Shown here in pieces: positions 43,963-51,932 of a stretch of DNA of 64,000 bases (its first letter is position 1; every line of letters begins with the position of its first letter). Source of the stretch: Clostridia bacterium (GTDB lineage: Bacteria; Bacillota; Clostridia; Lachnospirales; Lachnospiraceae); contig CAJTAT010000007.1 of assembly GCA_910574475.1 (NCBI GenBank), positions 1-64,000 on the forward strand. The letters run 5' to 3'. The notes beneath the pieces are model-generated. The model saw only the letters and a program-made list of their open reading frames with translations, was not told the origin of the DNA and did no database searches. The position numbers and the translations under genes are program-made.

Positions 43963-44491
43963 ATCCTATCGCCTCCAATTTTTCCTTTAACAGTTTCTTA
44001 GCTTTCCACATTCGGCTCTTGACTGTCCCTTCTGGCAGTCTGAGTATCTTAGATATTTCGTTTATCTGCATATCTGCTGAATAATACAAATAAATTGGTA
44101 TCCTATATTTCTCGGGCAGAGATGCGACGAATCCCTGAACCATGTCTGCTTCGCTTTGCTGCAAAACAATCTGTTCCGGCGAAGCTTCCTGCTCGTCATC
44201 GAACATCTGATTTCCCTCGTCGAACATCTCATTCACACTGTCAATTGGAACCAGCCTCATTCTGTTTGCATACTTCTTCCTTTTGTTCTTCCAGAGATAA
44301 ATCGAAGTGGATAAGGCGTAGCTCTTTGTATTCTGCGTGGAGTCCAGCGTTTTCTTTTTCTCCAGCAGCTTGAGCATGGTGTCCTGATATAGTTCGTCTC
44401 CATTTTCTGCATCTTTGGCTGTCATACGGCAAAACCGCAGAATATCCTTTCCAAACTTCAGGACAAACAGCTCGAATTCATCATCATTCAT
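43952..44491 (-). CDS. ECF-type sigma factor paired with the DUF4179 protein
   Basis: A 179-aa sigma-70-family protein. Region 2 spans about residues 10-75 (NGDELYQDTMLKLLEKKKTL, then YALSTSIYLWKNKRKKY), and region 4 spans about 120-172 (KYRIPIYLYYSADMQINEIS, then a helix-turn-helix with LPEGTVKSRMWKAKKLL). GGAGGAGG precedes the ATG at 44491. It probably responds to an envelope signal sensed by its membrane partner. Confidence 0.9.
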   Translation of the reverse strand: MNDDEFELFVLKFGKDILRFCRMTAKDAENGDELYQDTMLKLLEKKKTLDSTQNTKSYALSTSIYLWKNKRKKYANRMRLVPIDSVNEMFDEGNQMFDDEQEASPEQIVLQQSEADMVQGFVASLPEKYRIPIYLYYSADMQINEISKILRLPEGTVKSRMWKAKKLLKEKLEAIGYDR

Positions 44492-44510
44492 AGCAGTCCT
44501 CCTCCTTCTT

Positions 44511-44531
44511 CTTTTAAGTCGACTTGAAAAG
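44511..44531. other. Near-palindrome upstream of the minus-strand sigma gene
   Basis: A 21-nt imperfect palindrome centred on AAGTCGACTT with flanking TTTT and AAAA lies about 20 nt before the sigma factor start. A separate hairpin (AGTTTTC and GAAAACT) lies at about 44570-44598. Either could be regulatory; neither fits a known operator that I can name. Confidence 0.3.
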
Positions 44532-44608
44532 ATTTGCCCTTACACTTATATATTGTCATGGCTTTGGAAATAGTTTTCAAATTTTTTTAGAAAACTTAGA
44601 AATATGGG

Positions 44609-44637
44609 TTGATTAATTCTGAGAAAAAAGTTATGAT
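44609..44637 (+). promoter_or_regulatory. ftsZ promoter
   Basis: TTGATT (44609-44614) and TATGAT (44632-44637), spacer 17 nt, leave a leader of about 120 nt before ftsZ. No further signal was seen in this leader. Confidence 0.55.
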
Positions 44638-44762
44638 ATAAAAATAAGTAAATTGGTATATTGCAGGTATTCTTACATAATAGTAAATGGACATTCAGAA
44701 GATAAATGGCTGAATTAGTATAGATAGAGGGAAGCAGATAGGAAAATAAGGAGGACAAGATC

Positions 44763-45929
44763 TTGCTTGAGATTATGATGAATGATACAGAAGCCGCAGC
44801 GAGAATTATTGTAATTGGAGTTGGCGGTGCAGGTAATAATGCTGTAAACCGGATGATAGAAGAGCAGATTGGCGGAGTAGAATTTATCGGAATTAATACA
44901 GATGGACAAGCTCTAAAGTATTGTAAGGCAGAAAAGACGATTCAGATAGGGGAGAAGCTAACGAAAGGCCTGGGCGCAGGAGCTAAGCCGGAGATTGGCG
45001 AAAAGGCAGCAGAGGAGAGTATAGAAGATATCAAGGAAGCGATTCAGGGAGCAGATATGGTATTTGTCACCTGTGGTATGGGTGGCGGTACAGGAACGGG
45101 CGGAGCCCCAGTAGTAGCCAGACTAGCCAAGGATATGGGGATTCTGACAGTAGGCGTAGTGACAAAACCCTTTAAGTTTGAAGCAAAGGTTCGAATGAAT
45201 AATGCGGTTGGAGGTATTCAGAAGCTGAAAGACAGTGTGGATACCTTGATTGTGATCCCGAACGACAAGCTCCTTGAGATAGTAGATCGTCGCACTACCA
45301 TGCCGGATGCATTGAAAAAGGCAGACGAGGTTCTTCAGCAAGCCGTACAGGGAATCACAGATCTCATTAATCTGCCAGCGTTGATCAATTTGGACTTTGC
45401 AGATGTACAGACGGTTATGACGGATAAAGGCATTGCACATATTGGTATTGGCGCCGGAAAGGGCGATGACAAAGCTCTGGAAGCAGTCAAGCAGGCAGTG
45501 GCAAGTCCTCTTTTGGAGACCACGATTGTGGGGGCGTCCCATGTGATTATCAATATTTCTGGTGATATCTCTTTGATGGACGCCAATGACGCGGCCAGCT
45601 ACGTACAGGATATGGCAGGTGACGACGCCAATATTATCTTTGGAGCTATGTATGATGATACCTATACAGACGAGGCGACAATTACGGTGATTGCTACAGG
45701 ATTGGATGAGAAGAATCCTACAAAGGTATTGCCGAAGAGCAATTTTGCCAAGAAGCCAGCCACTACCCCGAAGCAAACATATGATCCCAGTCAGATGGGA
45801 ACCGTCCAGACAGAGACTCCTGTATTTAAACCTAAGACATTGCCAGGATTGAATATGCCAAAACGCCCAGAAAGCAAGATCCCAGAGACAGAGATTAAGA
45901 TTCCTGAGTTTCTTCAGAAAAACAAGTAG
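44763..45929 (+). CDS. ftsZ: Cell division protein FtsZ
   Basis: A 388-aa tubulin-like GTPase that forms the division ring. The N-terminus is [20 protein letters not shown], the GTP signature is [15 protein letters not shown] (about 103-117), and the synergy loop region [11 protein letters not shown] is present. A variable linker (about 320-372) leads to the C-terminal peptide IPEFLQKN that binds FtsA/SepF-type anchors. The TTG at 44763 is preferred, with AAGGAGG 8 nt upstream and a family-like MLEI start; ATG 44775 and 44778 are alternatives. It is followed by a terminator and then by the sporulation genes. Confidence 0.97.
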   Translation: MLEIMMNDTEAAARIIVIGVGGAGNNAVNRMIEEQIGGVEFIGINTDGQALKYCKAEKTIQIGEKLTKGLGAGAKPEIGEKAAEESIEDIKEAIQGADMVFVTCGMGGGTGTGGAPVVARLAKDMGILTVGVVTKPFKFEAKVRMNNAVGGIQKLKDSVDTLIVIPNDKLLEIVDRRTTMPDALKKADEVLQQAVQGITDLINLPALINLDFADVQTVMTDKGIAHIGIGAGKGDDKALEAVKQAVASPLLETTIVGASHVIINISGDISLMDANDAASYVQDMAGDDANIIFGAMYDDTYTDEATITVIATGLDEKNPTKVLPKSNFAKKPATTPKQTYDPSQMGTVQTETPVFKPKTLPGLNMPKRPESKIPETEIKIPEFLQKNK

Positions 45930-45948
45930 ATATACAATACATATCAGA

Positions 45949-45980
45949 GAACCATACATCTAATGTATGGTTCTTTTTTT
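45949..45980 (+). terminator. ftsZ terminator
   Basis: A perfect 11-bp stem GAACCATACAT/ATGTATGGTTC with a 3-nt loop runs into seven T. The T-run abuts the 0A-box of the next promoter. Confidence 0.9.
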
Positions 45981-46055
45981 GTCGAAAAATATCAGAAAAA
46001 ATAGGTGGCATTTAGTCAAGCTTTGACATATTTCGCGGGGCATGTTCCCTATAAT
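45980..46055 (+). promoter_or_regulatory. spoIIG-type promoter with 0A boxes and long spacer
   Basis: A 0A box TGTCGAA (45980-45986, within TTTGTCGAAAAA) lies upstream of TTGACA (46023-46028). TATAAT (46050-46055) follows after a 21-nt spacer, longer than the usual 17. The -35 region also reads TGTCAAA on the other strand, one mismatch from a 0A box, inside the inverted repeat GTCAA-GCT-TTGAC. Bacillus subtilis spoIIG has the same features: a 22-nt spacer and Spo0A sites near -35 and further upstream. Activation by phosphorylated Spo0A at the onset of sporulation is predicted. Confidence 0.7.
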
Positions 46056-46078
46056 GAGAGCCAGAAAGAAGGTGGACT

Positions 46079-46870
46079 GTGTATTATGAATTATACATAG
46101 ATGTATTGTTTCTGGAAAATCTGCTGGTGGATTATCTTCTTCTCTCTCTGCTAAAAAGGATCCTTAAGTGCCCTGCAAAACGTATTCGGATGCTTTTGGC
46201 GGCAGCCCTTGGGAGTGTAGGAATCTGTCTGGTCTATATATTTTCCCTTCAGGGAACTTTTGTGGGAACTTTATTTATCTATGTGGTTCTTGGCACAGTT
46301 ATGGTCAGAGCTGGACTTCATATCAAAGACTGGCATCTGCTTGGGAAAGCGATTGTTCTACTGTACATATGCAGCCTCCTGTTAGGCGGAATTTTTCAAT
46401 GGGTTCAGAGAAACCTTGAGTTTCCGGTATATCCGTTCGTTGGCTTTTCTCTTACCAGCTATTGGATTTTATCGGCCTGTGTGGGATGGATGGAGCGTTT
46501 TCGGAAACGGAGTCACAATGTCTGTGAGACAACAATAAGTTTTCGGGGAAGAAATATTCATACGAAAGCCCTTTATGACACAGGAAATCAATTGTATGAT
46601 CCGATTTTTGGAAAGCCTGTAAGTATTATCACAGAGGAATTGCATCAGCTCCTGTGTAAAGAAGAGGAAGTTTTATACCAACAGGTTCCCTTCCATACCA
46701 TTGGAAAACAGGGAAGCATTATGGAGGCATTTTTTGGGGACTATCTATGTATTCACACAGCAGAAGGAGAAGTAAGACTGATAGAGCATCCCTTGCTTGG
46801 GATTACAAAAGAACCACTTTCTTCCAAAAATGAGTACGGCATGATATTACATTCGGATTTGTTGAACTAG
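46079..46870 (+). CDS. spoIIGA: Sigma-E processing peptidase SpoIIGA
   Basis: A 263-aa membrane aspartic protease that activates pro-sigma-E in the mother cell. The N-terminal half (about 1-145) has five or so hydrophobic helices, beginning YELYIDVLFLENLLVDYLLL. The C-terminal half is the protease domain with the catalytic motif ALYDTGNQLYDP (about 163-174). The GTG start at 46079 follows AAGGTGG by only 3-4 nt; the family start MYYELYID supports it. It lies 42 nt before sigE, the conserved order. Confidence 0.92.
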   Translation: MYYELYIDVLFLENLLVDYLLLSLLKRILKCPAKRIRMLLAAALGSVGICLVYIFSLQGTFVGTLFIYVVLGTVMVRAGLHIKDWHLLGKAIVLLYICSLLLGGIFQWVQRNLEFPVYPFVGFSLTSYWILSACVGWMERFRKRSHNVCETTISFRGRNIHTKALYDTGNQLYDPIFGKPVSIITEELHQLLCKEEEVLYQQVPFHTIGKQGSIMEAFFGDYLCIHTAEGEVRLIEHPLLGITKEPLSSKNEYGMILHSDLLN

Positions 46871-46912
46871 GAATCCGAACGACAAGAACATTTTGAGGAG
46901 GAAACAAACATT

Positions 46913-47653
46913 ATGCTGATTAAAGTGGCAATTCCTAACCAGATTCAGTTGAAATTAGTTCCAGATTTTTCTGTCCTGTTCAAAGGAAGGCAGAACGATG
47001 TGCATTATATTGGAGGCGCCGAGGTGCTGCCTGCCCCTCTGGAGGCAGAGGCGGAGGCAAAAGCCATCCAGGAATTGGGTACTGAGACGGGAAGTTCAGC
47101 CCGCTCTCTTCTGATCGAGCACAATCTACGTCTGGTAGTGTACATAGCTAAAAAATTTGACAATACAGGGGTAGGGGTGGAAGATTTGATTTCCATAGGA
47201 ACCATTGGTCTAATCAAAGCCATCAATACCTTTAACAGTGGAAAAAATATTAAATTAGCCACTTATGCGTCCCGTTGCATTGAAAATGAAATTTTGATGT
47301 ATCTGCGTCGAAATAATAAGACAAAAATGGAGGTGTCCATTGATGAGCCCTTGAATGTGGACTGGGATGGAAATGAACTTCTCTTGTCAGATATTCTCGG
47401 CACGGACGAAGATGTGATTTATCGGGATATTGAAAATGAGATGGAGCGTAAGCTTTTAGATAAGGCGATTCAGAAATTGACAGAGCGGGAGCGAACCATC
47501 GTAGAGCTGAGATTTGGGCTGAAACATCCTCTGGGCCAGGAAATGACACAGAAAGAGGTAGCGGATTTGCTGGGAATCTCTCAATCCTACATATCCAGGC
47601 TGGAAAAAAAGATTATTCGGAGATTGAAAAAAGAAATTATGAAATATGAATAA
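46913..47653 (+). CDS. sigE: Sporulation sigma factor SigE (pro-sigma-E)
   Basis: A 246-aa sigma factor for early mother-cell genes. An N-terminal pro-region of about 25-30 residues ([15 protein letters not shown]...) is removed by SpoIIGA. Regions 2 ([20 protein letters not shown], then [18 protein letters not shown]) and 4 (REERT-like [16 protein letters not shown], then [20 protein letters not shown]) are complete. The length matches SigE of Bacillus and Clostridium. GAGGAGG precedes the ATG. Confidence 0.95.
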   Translation: MLIKVAIPNQIQLKLVPDFSVLFKGRQNDVHYIGGAEVLPAPLEAEAEAKAIQELGTETGSSARSLLIEHNLRLVVYIAKKFDNTGVGVEDLISIGTIGLIKAINTFNSGKNIKLATYASRCIENEILMYLRRNNKTKMEVSIDEPLNVDWDGNELLLSDILGTDEDVIYRDIENEMERKLLDKAIQKLTERERTIVELRFGLKHPLGQEMTQKEVADLLGISQSYISRLEKKIIRRLKKEIMKYE

Positions 47654-47678
47654 TGTAGCTGAGAAATGTTTTAGATAG

Positions 47679-47714
47679 GCGCCCTTTAAGTGCAGAAACT
47701 TGGAGGGCGCCTAA
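47679..47714 (+). other. Stable hairpin after sigE
   Basis: TAGGCGCCCT and AGGGCGCCTA form a 10-bp stem. The tract after it is A-rich rather than T-rich, so it is not a standard plus-strand terminator; it may protect the 3' end or act on the other strand. Confidence 0.5.
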
Positions 47715-47731
47715 AAAAATGGAAAGCATCT

Positions 47732-47758
47732 TGCAACATTTTCGCCTCTGTGCGACTC
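47732..47758 (+). promoter_or_regulatory. ECF-type promoter before the sigma/beta-propeller pair
   Basis: TGCAAC (47732-47737) followed 15 nt later by CGACTC (47753-47758) resembles the TGTAAC/CGAC class recognised by sigma-X/V type ECF factors. It lies 37 nt before an ECF sigma gene, so autoregulation is likely. Confidence 0.5.
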
Positions 47759-47795
47759 TATATAAGTAGAATGTATTTTCAAGTGAGGTGGAGGA

Positions 47796-48272
47796 ATGGA
47801 ACGGTTTATGGAATTATACCAGACAATATATAAAGATTTGTACCGTCTGGCCTATTATTATCTGGGAAATGTAGCAGACGCGGAGGATGTGGTACAGGAC
47901 GCGGCCCTGGCTGCCTACGAGAATTTTGGAAAGCTGAAAAAAGAAGAGTCCTTTCGTCCCTGGATATTTAAAATTCTGATTCATTCCTGCCGAAAGTTTC
48001 TGCGCCGAAATCGGAGGCTAGAGCAAACAGGAGAATATTCGGAAGCTTCTTATGAGCCTGAGCTGTCTTCCCAGACACAAATGAGGGATCTTTTAGGAAT
48101 GCTCTCAGAGGAAGAACGTCTGATTGTCACTTTGACCGTATTTGGCGGCTATAAAGGAGAGGAAATTGCCCGAATATTGAATAAGAACCACAGTACCATC
48201 CGTTCCAAATACCGACGAGCTTTGAAGAAACTGGAATTGGAAGTCAAAGAGTATGAGGAGATGTCAAGATGA
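47796..48272 (+). CDS. ECF-type sigma factor
   Basis: A 158-aa sigma-70-family protein. Region 2 is at about 5-70 (LYRLAYYYLGNVADAEDVVQ, then FRPWIFKILIHSCRKFLRR) and region 4 at about 100-150 (LSEEERLIVTLTVFGGYKGE, then a helix-turn-helix with HSTIRSKYRRALKKL). GAGGTGGAGG precedes the ATG. It overlaps the next gene by 4 nt (ATGA), so the downstream membrane-anchored protein is its likely partner or target. The pair lies between sigE and an inverted sigG. Confidence 0.92.
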   Translation: MERFMELYQTIYKDLYRLAYYYLGNVADAEDVVQDAALAAYENFGKLKKEESFRPWIFKILIHSCRKFLRRNRRLEQTGEYSEASYEPELSSQTQMRDLLGMLSEEERLIVTLTVFGGYKGEEIARILNKNHSTIRSKYRRALKKLELEVKEYEEMSR

Positions 48273-50404
48273 AAAAAAGTGAAGAGATTTTAGAAGCCCT
48301 CCGCCGGGAAGGCGAACAGCTTGAGATACCAAAGGGTCTGGAGCCAGAATGGATGAGAGATACTCTGGAAAACTACGATCGGAAACAGTATTTTCGAAGA
48401 GGGCAGCTTTATCCCATATTGACGGCTGTGGCTTGCTTCTGCTTAGTGACTGTGGTATCGCTTCGAATGTACCACAACGGCCTTGTATTTCCCAGGACAG
48501 AGGAGACTGGACAGATGGAAGAGACTGATTCAGGGACTGTAGCGTCAAGAAAGCCTTCCTGGTCTGCAAGAGATCTATTCCGTCAGGAGGAGCGGGAACT
48601 TTTAAATCTGCCGGAAATGACTTATGAAGAAATTTATGAAAAGATGTCTGATTCCTGGATTGAGAAAGATTCCATAGGAGGAAGCGAAGAGGTGATACGT
48701 TTCGAGGCAACCATGGACGATACTGCAATGGATATGGTATATTCGGCCAAGCAGGAATTGCAAAAGGAGGCCTTTGGAAAGACAAATGTGCAGGTGGATA
48801 AGGTAGATGAGGCAGACTGCGTGAAAAATGATGGAAGATACCTTTATCAAATAGCAAGAAAAATGCCGAAAGAAACAGAACAGGAAGAGGGATCGGAAGG
48901 ATATGAGGAGGTTTTGGGAATTCAGATTGTGGATACCCAGGATGGATTGAAGGAAGTCGCCTTTTTAACGGAATTTGAGAATGTCGAGGAATTCTATGTA
49001 TGGGAGGATTTGCTGATTACAGTAGAGAATAAATATTTTGAATCAGGGGATCCAGTTTACCTGGAAAGTGCCGAGGACTTTGCTTCAGCTCGTAAAGATG
49101 TCCTTTATCTGACCAATCGATACCATGAAATCTCCATCTACGATATTTCCGATCGGACAAAACCTGAGAAACTTAAAACCTTTACTCTGGAAGGAAATTA
49201 CGAGACTTCCCGGATTTCCAACGGGTATTTCTATGGAATCAGCCGGTTTCATGCACAGCCAGGGGAGGGAGAGAGTGACTATGACGCTTACATTCCCTCC
49301 ATTGACAATAAAAAGCTGGCTACGGAAAGAATTTACTGTCCCGAAGAGATAAGTGGAACCAGTTATCTGGTTCTGGTGTCCATCGATCTGAAAGAACCTC
49401 TGAAGATTGCAGACAGCCGGGCGATACTGTCAGGAAGCGGCATTTATTATGTGAGTGAGAAAAATATTTACGTAGCCTGGTATCAGTCCGTCTATGATTA
49501 CCCAGAAAAACAGGAGGGGAAAGTAAAAGATAAGACAAAGCTCCTGCGGTTTTCTTATGGGAAGGGAGAATTTTATGCCCAGGGGTCGGGGGAGATCCCG
49601 GGAAGGTTGAACGATAGCTTTTCCCTTGATGAATATGGAGAAAATCTGCGGGCAGTGACGACTGTGCAGGAGTATACGGGCAAAAAGGTGACAGATGACA
49701 GAACGGGCAAAGAGCTGGGGTATGACTATGAGGAAGAGAGGCAGATGAATGGTCTGTATATTCTTAATCAAGCGTTATCCATCCAGGGAAAAGTGGAAGG
49801 ACTGGCTGAAGGAGAGACTATTTATTCTGCACGGTTTTTGGGAGATACGGGATATTTTGTGACCTTCCGCCAAGTTGATCCCCTGTTTGCAGTAGATTTG
49901 TCAGATTCAAAAAATCCCAGGGTGTTGGGAGAATTAAAAGTTAGCGGCTTTTCCGAATACCTTCACTTTTATGGAGAAAACTTGCTTTTGGGGATTGGCA
50001 TGGAGGTAGACGAGGAGACTGGGACACAAAAGGGCATGAAGCTCTCCATGTTTGACCTTTCCGATTCCACAGACTTAAAAGAAGAGGCAAAATGTAACTT
50101 GAAGGATTATAATTACAGCGAGGCCTTGTATAATCACCGGGCAGTGCTGATAGACCTTTCAGAAAACATGATAGGTTTCTCTGCTGAAGGAAGCAACATT
50201 GGTCAGTATTGGCAAAAGTATCTGGTATTTTCTTATGAAAATGGAGAATTTGTAAAGAAACTGGAACTGGACACAAAGGAGGAAGAAGACTATTATGGCA
50301 GAAGCCGGGGAACTTTTATCGGAAAGGTATTCTATCTGTTGCTGGAAAATGGAAATGTCAGAGCTTACGACAGGGATAGCGGAACTTTGCTAGAGAAGAT
50401 TTAA
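48269..50404 (+). CDS. Membrane-anchored beta-propeller domain protein
   Basis: A 711-aa protein. A cytoplasmic head of about 45 residues (EEILEALRREGEQLEIPKGL) precedes one membrane helix (about 50-68, LYPILTAVACFCLVTVVSL). A large secreted region (about 150-711) has repeated blades, e.g. ISIYDISDRTKPEKL, LFAVDLSDSKNPRVLG and LSMFDLSDSTDLKEE, as in secreted proteins with a C-terminal beta-propeller. The head may bind the sigma factor and the propeller a wall ligand; this is inference from the 4-nt overlap with the ECF gene. The frame is intact. Confidence 0.85.
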   Translation: MKKSEEILEALRREGEQLEIPKGLEPEWMRDTLENYDRKQYFRRGQLYPILTAVACFCLVTVVSLRMYHNGLVFPRTEETGQMEETDSGTVASRKPSWSARDLFRQEERELLNLPEMTYEEIYEKMSDSWIEKDSIGGSEEVIRFEATMDDTAMDMVYSAKQELQKEAFGKTNVQVDKVDEADCVKNDGRYLYQIARKMPKETEQEEGSEGYEEVLGIQIVDTQDGLKEVAFLTEFENVEEFYVWEDLLITVENKYFESGDPVYLESAEDFASARKDVLYLTNRYHEISIYDISDRTKPEKLKTFTLEGNYETSRISNGYFYGISRFHAQPGEGESDYDAYIPSIDNKKLATERIYCPEEISGTSYLVLVSIDLKEPLKIADSRAILSGSGIYYVSEKNIYVAWYQSVYDYPEKQEGKVKDKTKLLRFSYGKGEFYAQGSGEIPGRLNDSFSLDEYGENLRAVTTVQEYTGKKVTDDRTGKELGYDYEEERQMNGLYILNQALSIQGKVEGLAEGETIYSARFLGDTGYFVTFRQVDPLFAVDLSDSKNPRVLGELKVSGFSEYLHFYGENLLLGIGMEVDEETGTQKGMKLSMFDLSDSTDLKEEAKCNLKDYNYSEALYNHRAVLIDLSENMIGFSAEGSNIGQYWQKYLVFSYENGEFVKKLELDTKEEEDYYGRSRGTFIGKVFYLLLENGNVRAYDRDSGTLLEKI

Positions 50405-50452
50405 GAGGTTATGGAGCTTATCATAATTAGGAATAGAAGCATATAAAAGCAT

Positions 50453-50501
50453 TATCCGGCCTTATGGGAAGCATATTTGCTCCCTGTATTGGCCGGATAC
50501 T
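50453..50501. terminator. Hairpin between convergent beta-propeller and sigG genes
   Basis: TATCCGGCC and GGCCGGATA form a 9-bp outer stem, with an inner GGGA-AGCA/TGC-TCCC pairing. No long T-run follows on either side; its place between convergent stop codons suggests termination. Confidence 0.55.
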
Positions 50502-50516
50502 AAGAAATATCGTTTG

Positions 50517-51299
50517 CTAATTAATTTTTAAATAATTCCTCATATTTTTCAGAGCATTTTTTTCCAGTCTGCTTACCTGGGCCTGTGAGATTCCAATCTC
50601 ATCAGCTACCTCCATCTGTGTTTTCCCCTGAAAAAAACGTAGGTTTATAATATAATTCTCTCGTTCCGGCAGCTTCTTCATAGCCTCGCTGAGAGACAGC
50701 TCTTCAATCCACAGCTCTTCTTTATTCTTTTTGTCGCTAATCTGGTCCATCACATAGAGGGTATCGCCCCCTTCTGTATAGACTGGTTCATAGAGACTGA
50801 CAGGACTCTGGATAGCGTCCAGGGCGAAGATAATATCCTCCCCTGGAATTCCGATTTCCTCTGCGATTTCACTGATCGTAGGCTCTTTTGCGTTTTTTCT
50901 TGTCAGTCCTTCCTTGGCATAGATTGCTTTGTAAGCAGTATCACGTAGGGAACGGCTGACACGAATAGAGTTGTTGTCTCTCAGATAGCGTCTAATCTCC
51001 CCGATGATCATGGGAACGGCATAGGTGGAAAATTTTACCCCAAGTTTGTCGTCAAAATTGTCGATAGCTTTCATCAGTCCAATACAGCCGATTTGGAACA
51101 GGTCGTCTACATTTTCGTTACTTGTGGAAAAGCGTTTAATGACGCTCAAAACAAGTCTTAAGTTTCCTTTAATATAAAGCTCTCTCGCCTCTTTATCTCC
51201 CTGTGATATTCTTTCCCACAGCGCTTCCTTTTCCTCTGTATTCAATAGTGGAAGCTTCGCAGTATTTACTCCGCAAATCTCAACCTTATTCAGTGCCAT
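50517..51299 (-). CDS. sigG: Sporulation sigma factor SigG
   Basis: A 260-aa forespore-specific late sigma factor. The diagnostic N-terminus NKVEICGVNTAKLPLL is present, followed by region 2 (GNLRLVLSVIKRFSTSNENV, FSTYAVPMIIGEIRRYLRD), region 3 and region 4 with ISQAQVSRLEKNALKNM. The length matches the family. AAGGAGG lies upstream of the ATG. In Bacillus, sigG follows sigE on the same strand; here it is inverted and separated by an ECF operon. Confidence 0.96.
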   Translation of the reverse strand: MALNKVEICGVNTAKLPLLNTEEKEALWERISQGDKEARELYIKGNLRLVLSVIKRFSTSNENVDDLFQIGCIGLMKAIDNFDDKLGVKFSTYAVPMIIGEIRRYLRDNNSIRVSRSLRDTAYKAIYAKEGLTRKNAKEPTISEIAEEIGIPGEDIIFALDAIQSPVSLYEPVYTEGGDTLYVMDQISDKKNKEELWIEELSLSEAMKKLPERENYIINLRFFQGKTQMEVADEIGISQAQVSRLEKNALKNMRNYLKIN

Positions 51300-51335
51300 C
51301 TTGCGAGAATCCTCCTTATCTGATGCTGATAATAA

Positions 51336-51364
51336 AAGATTCTCCCGTTGATTTTTTTATATAC
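51336..51364 (-). promoter_or_regulatory. Possible forespore (sigma-F/G) promoter of sigG
   Basis: Read on the minus strand, GTATA (-35) is followed after 14 nt by GGAGAATCTT (-10), one mismatch from the sigma-F pattern GGnrAnAnTw. The spacer is shorter than the usual 15-16 nt, so this is tentative. It lies about 37 nt before the start codon. Confidence 0.35.
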
Positions 51365-51397
51365 GTGCAGGAGGGAAAATAAAAAAAATAATAGCCC

Positions 51398-51455
51398 TTG
51401 ACAAACGTATGAAAGGCAAATTGTAATTGCCTGGAAAAGGAACGTGTGTTATACT
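51398..51455 (+). promoter_or_regulatory. Promoter region of the HPr-like/gltX operon
   Basis: TTGACA (51398-51403) with TGTAAT (51422-51427) at 18 nt, and a second candidate TTGCCT (51426-51431) with TATACT (51450-51455) at 18 nt, point rightward. The family B repeat starts just after the second, so it would form most of the leader RNA. Confidence 0.55.
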
Positions 51456-51477
51456 TTGAAATGGAAAATTCGAGAGC

Positions 51478-51611
51478 AAAGCGGAACTAGAAAAACAGCG
51501 AAGGCCTATGAAGCGCACAGAACAATTTACGGACACAGTAATCTGTGGCCGGAAATTTGTTCTAGTCCCCGTGTGCTGATAAGGCCGAAGCGGAACTTGA
51601 AATAGAAAGGA
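51478..51611 (+). repeat. Family B intergenic hairpin repeat, copy 2
   Basis: AAGCGGAACT recurs at both ends (51479-51488 and 51588-51597). Inside are GGCC/GGCC, GCGCAC/GTGTGC, and an inner stem AGAACAATTTACGG/CCGGAAATTTGTTCT capped by CACAG-TAAT-CTGTG. Against the copy at 40267, A-T pairs have become G-C in two stem segments (CAG/CTG to CGG/CCG; CACAA/TTGTG to CACAG/CTGTG). It ends at the ribosome-binding site of the next gene. Confidence 0.85.
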
Positions 51612-51619
51612 ACTATTTT

Positions 51620-51919
51620 ATGGTAGAAAAGGAATACATTATTAAGAAGATGCCAGAAGATTTGGAAAAAGCGCTGTCTGAGATTGCGCTGTCTGTAAGA
51701 GAGTATTGGAGTGAAATCACAGTAAATCTGGACGGAGCCCGCTATGGGGTAGAAGAGTTGTTTGTGGGTGGACATGCCGTTGAGCGGAATGGTAAAAGTT
51801 TAATGGCCCTAAAAACTTTGGAATACAAAGTAGGTTCCAAAATTCACATTCAGGCCAAGGGTAAGGATGAAAAAGAAGCAATTCAGGTTTATTTGTATAA
51901 TTTGGAAAAATATATGTAA
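51620..51919 (+). CDS. HPr-like protein lacking the catalytic histidine
   Basis: A 99-aa protein whose second half reads like HPr: GKSLMALKTLEYKVGSKIHI, then AKGKDEKEAIQVYL, matching the K-S-I-M-G regulatory serine (Ser60 here, Ser46 in HPr) and the C-terminal helix. The region where HPr has G-x-H-A-R-P reads PEDLEKALSE, with no His, and about 14 extra residues lie before the serine. It may be a Crh-like regulatory protein that is serine-phosphorylated but carries no phosphate for sugars. AGAAAGGA precedes the ATG; gltX follows after 13 nt. The family call is by eye and moderate. Confidence 0.6.
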   Translation: MVEKEYIIKKMPEDLEKALSEIALSVREYWSEITVNLDGARYGVEELFVGGHAVERNGKSLMALKTLEYKVGSKIHIQAKGKDEKEAIQVYLYNLEKYM

Positions 51920-51932
51920 GGAGTAGAATAGA

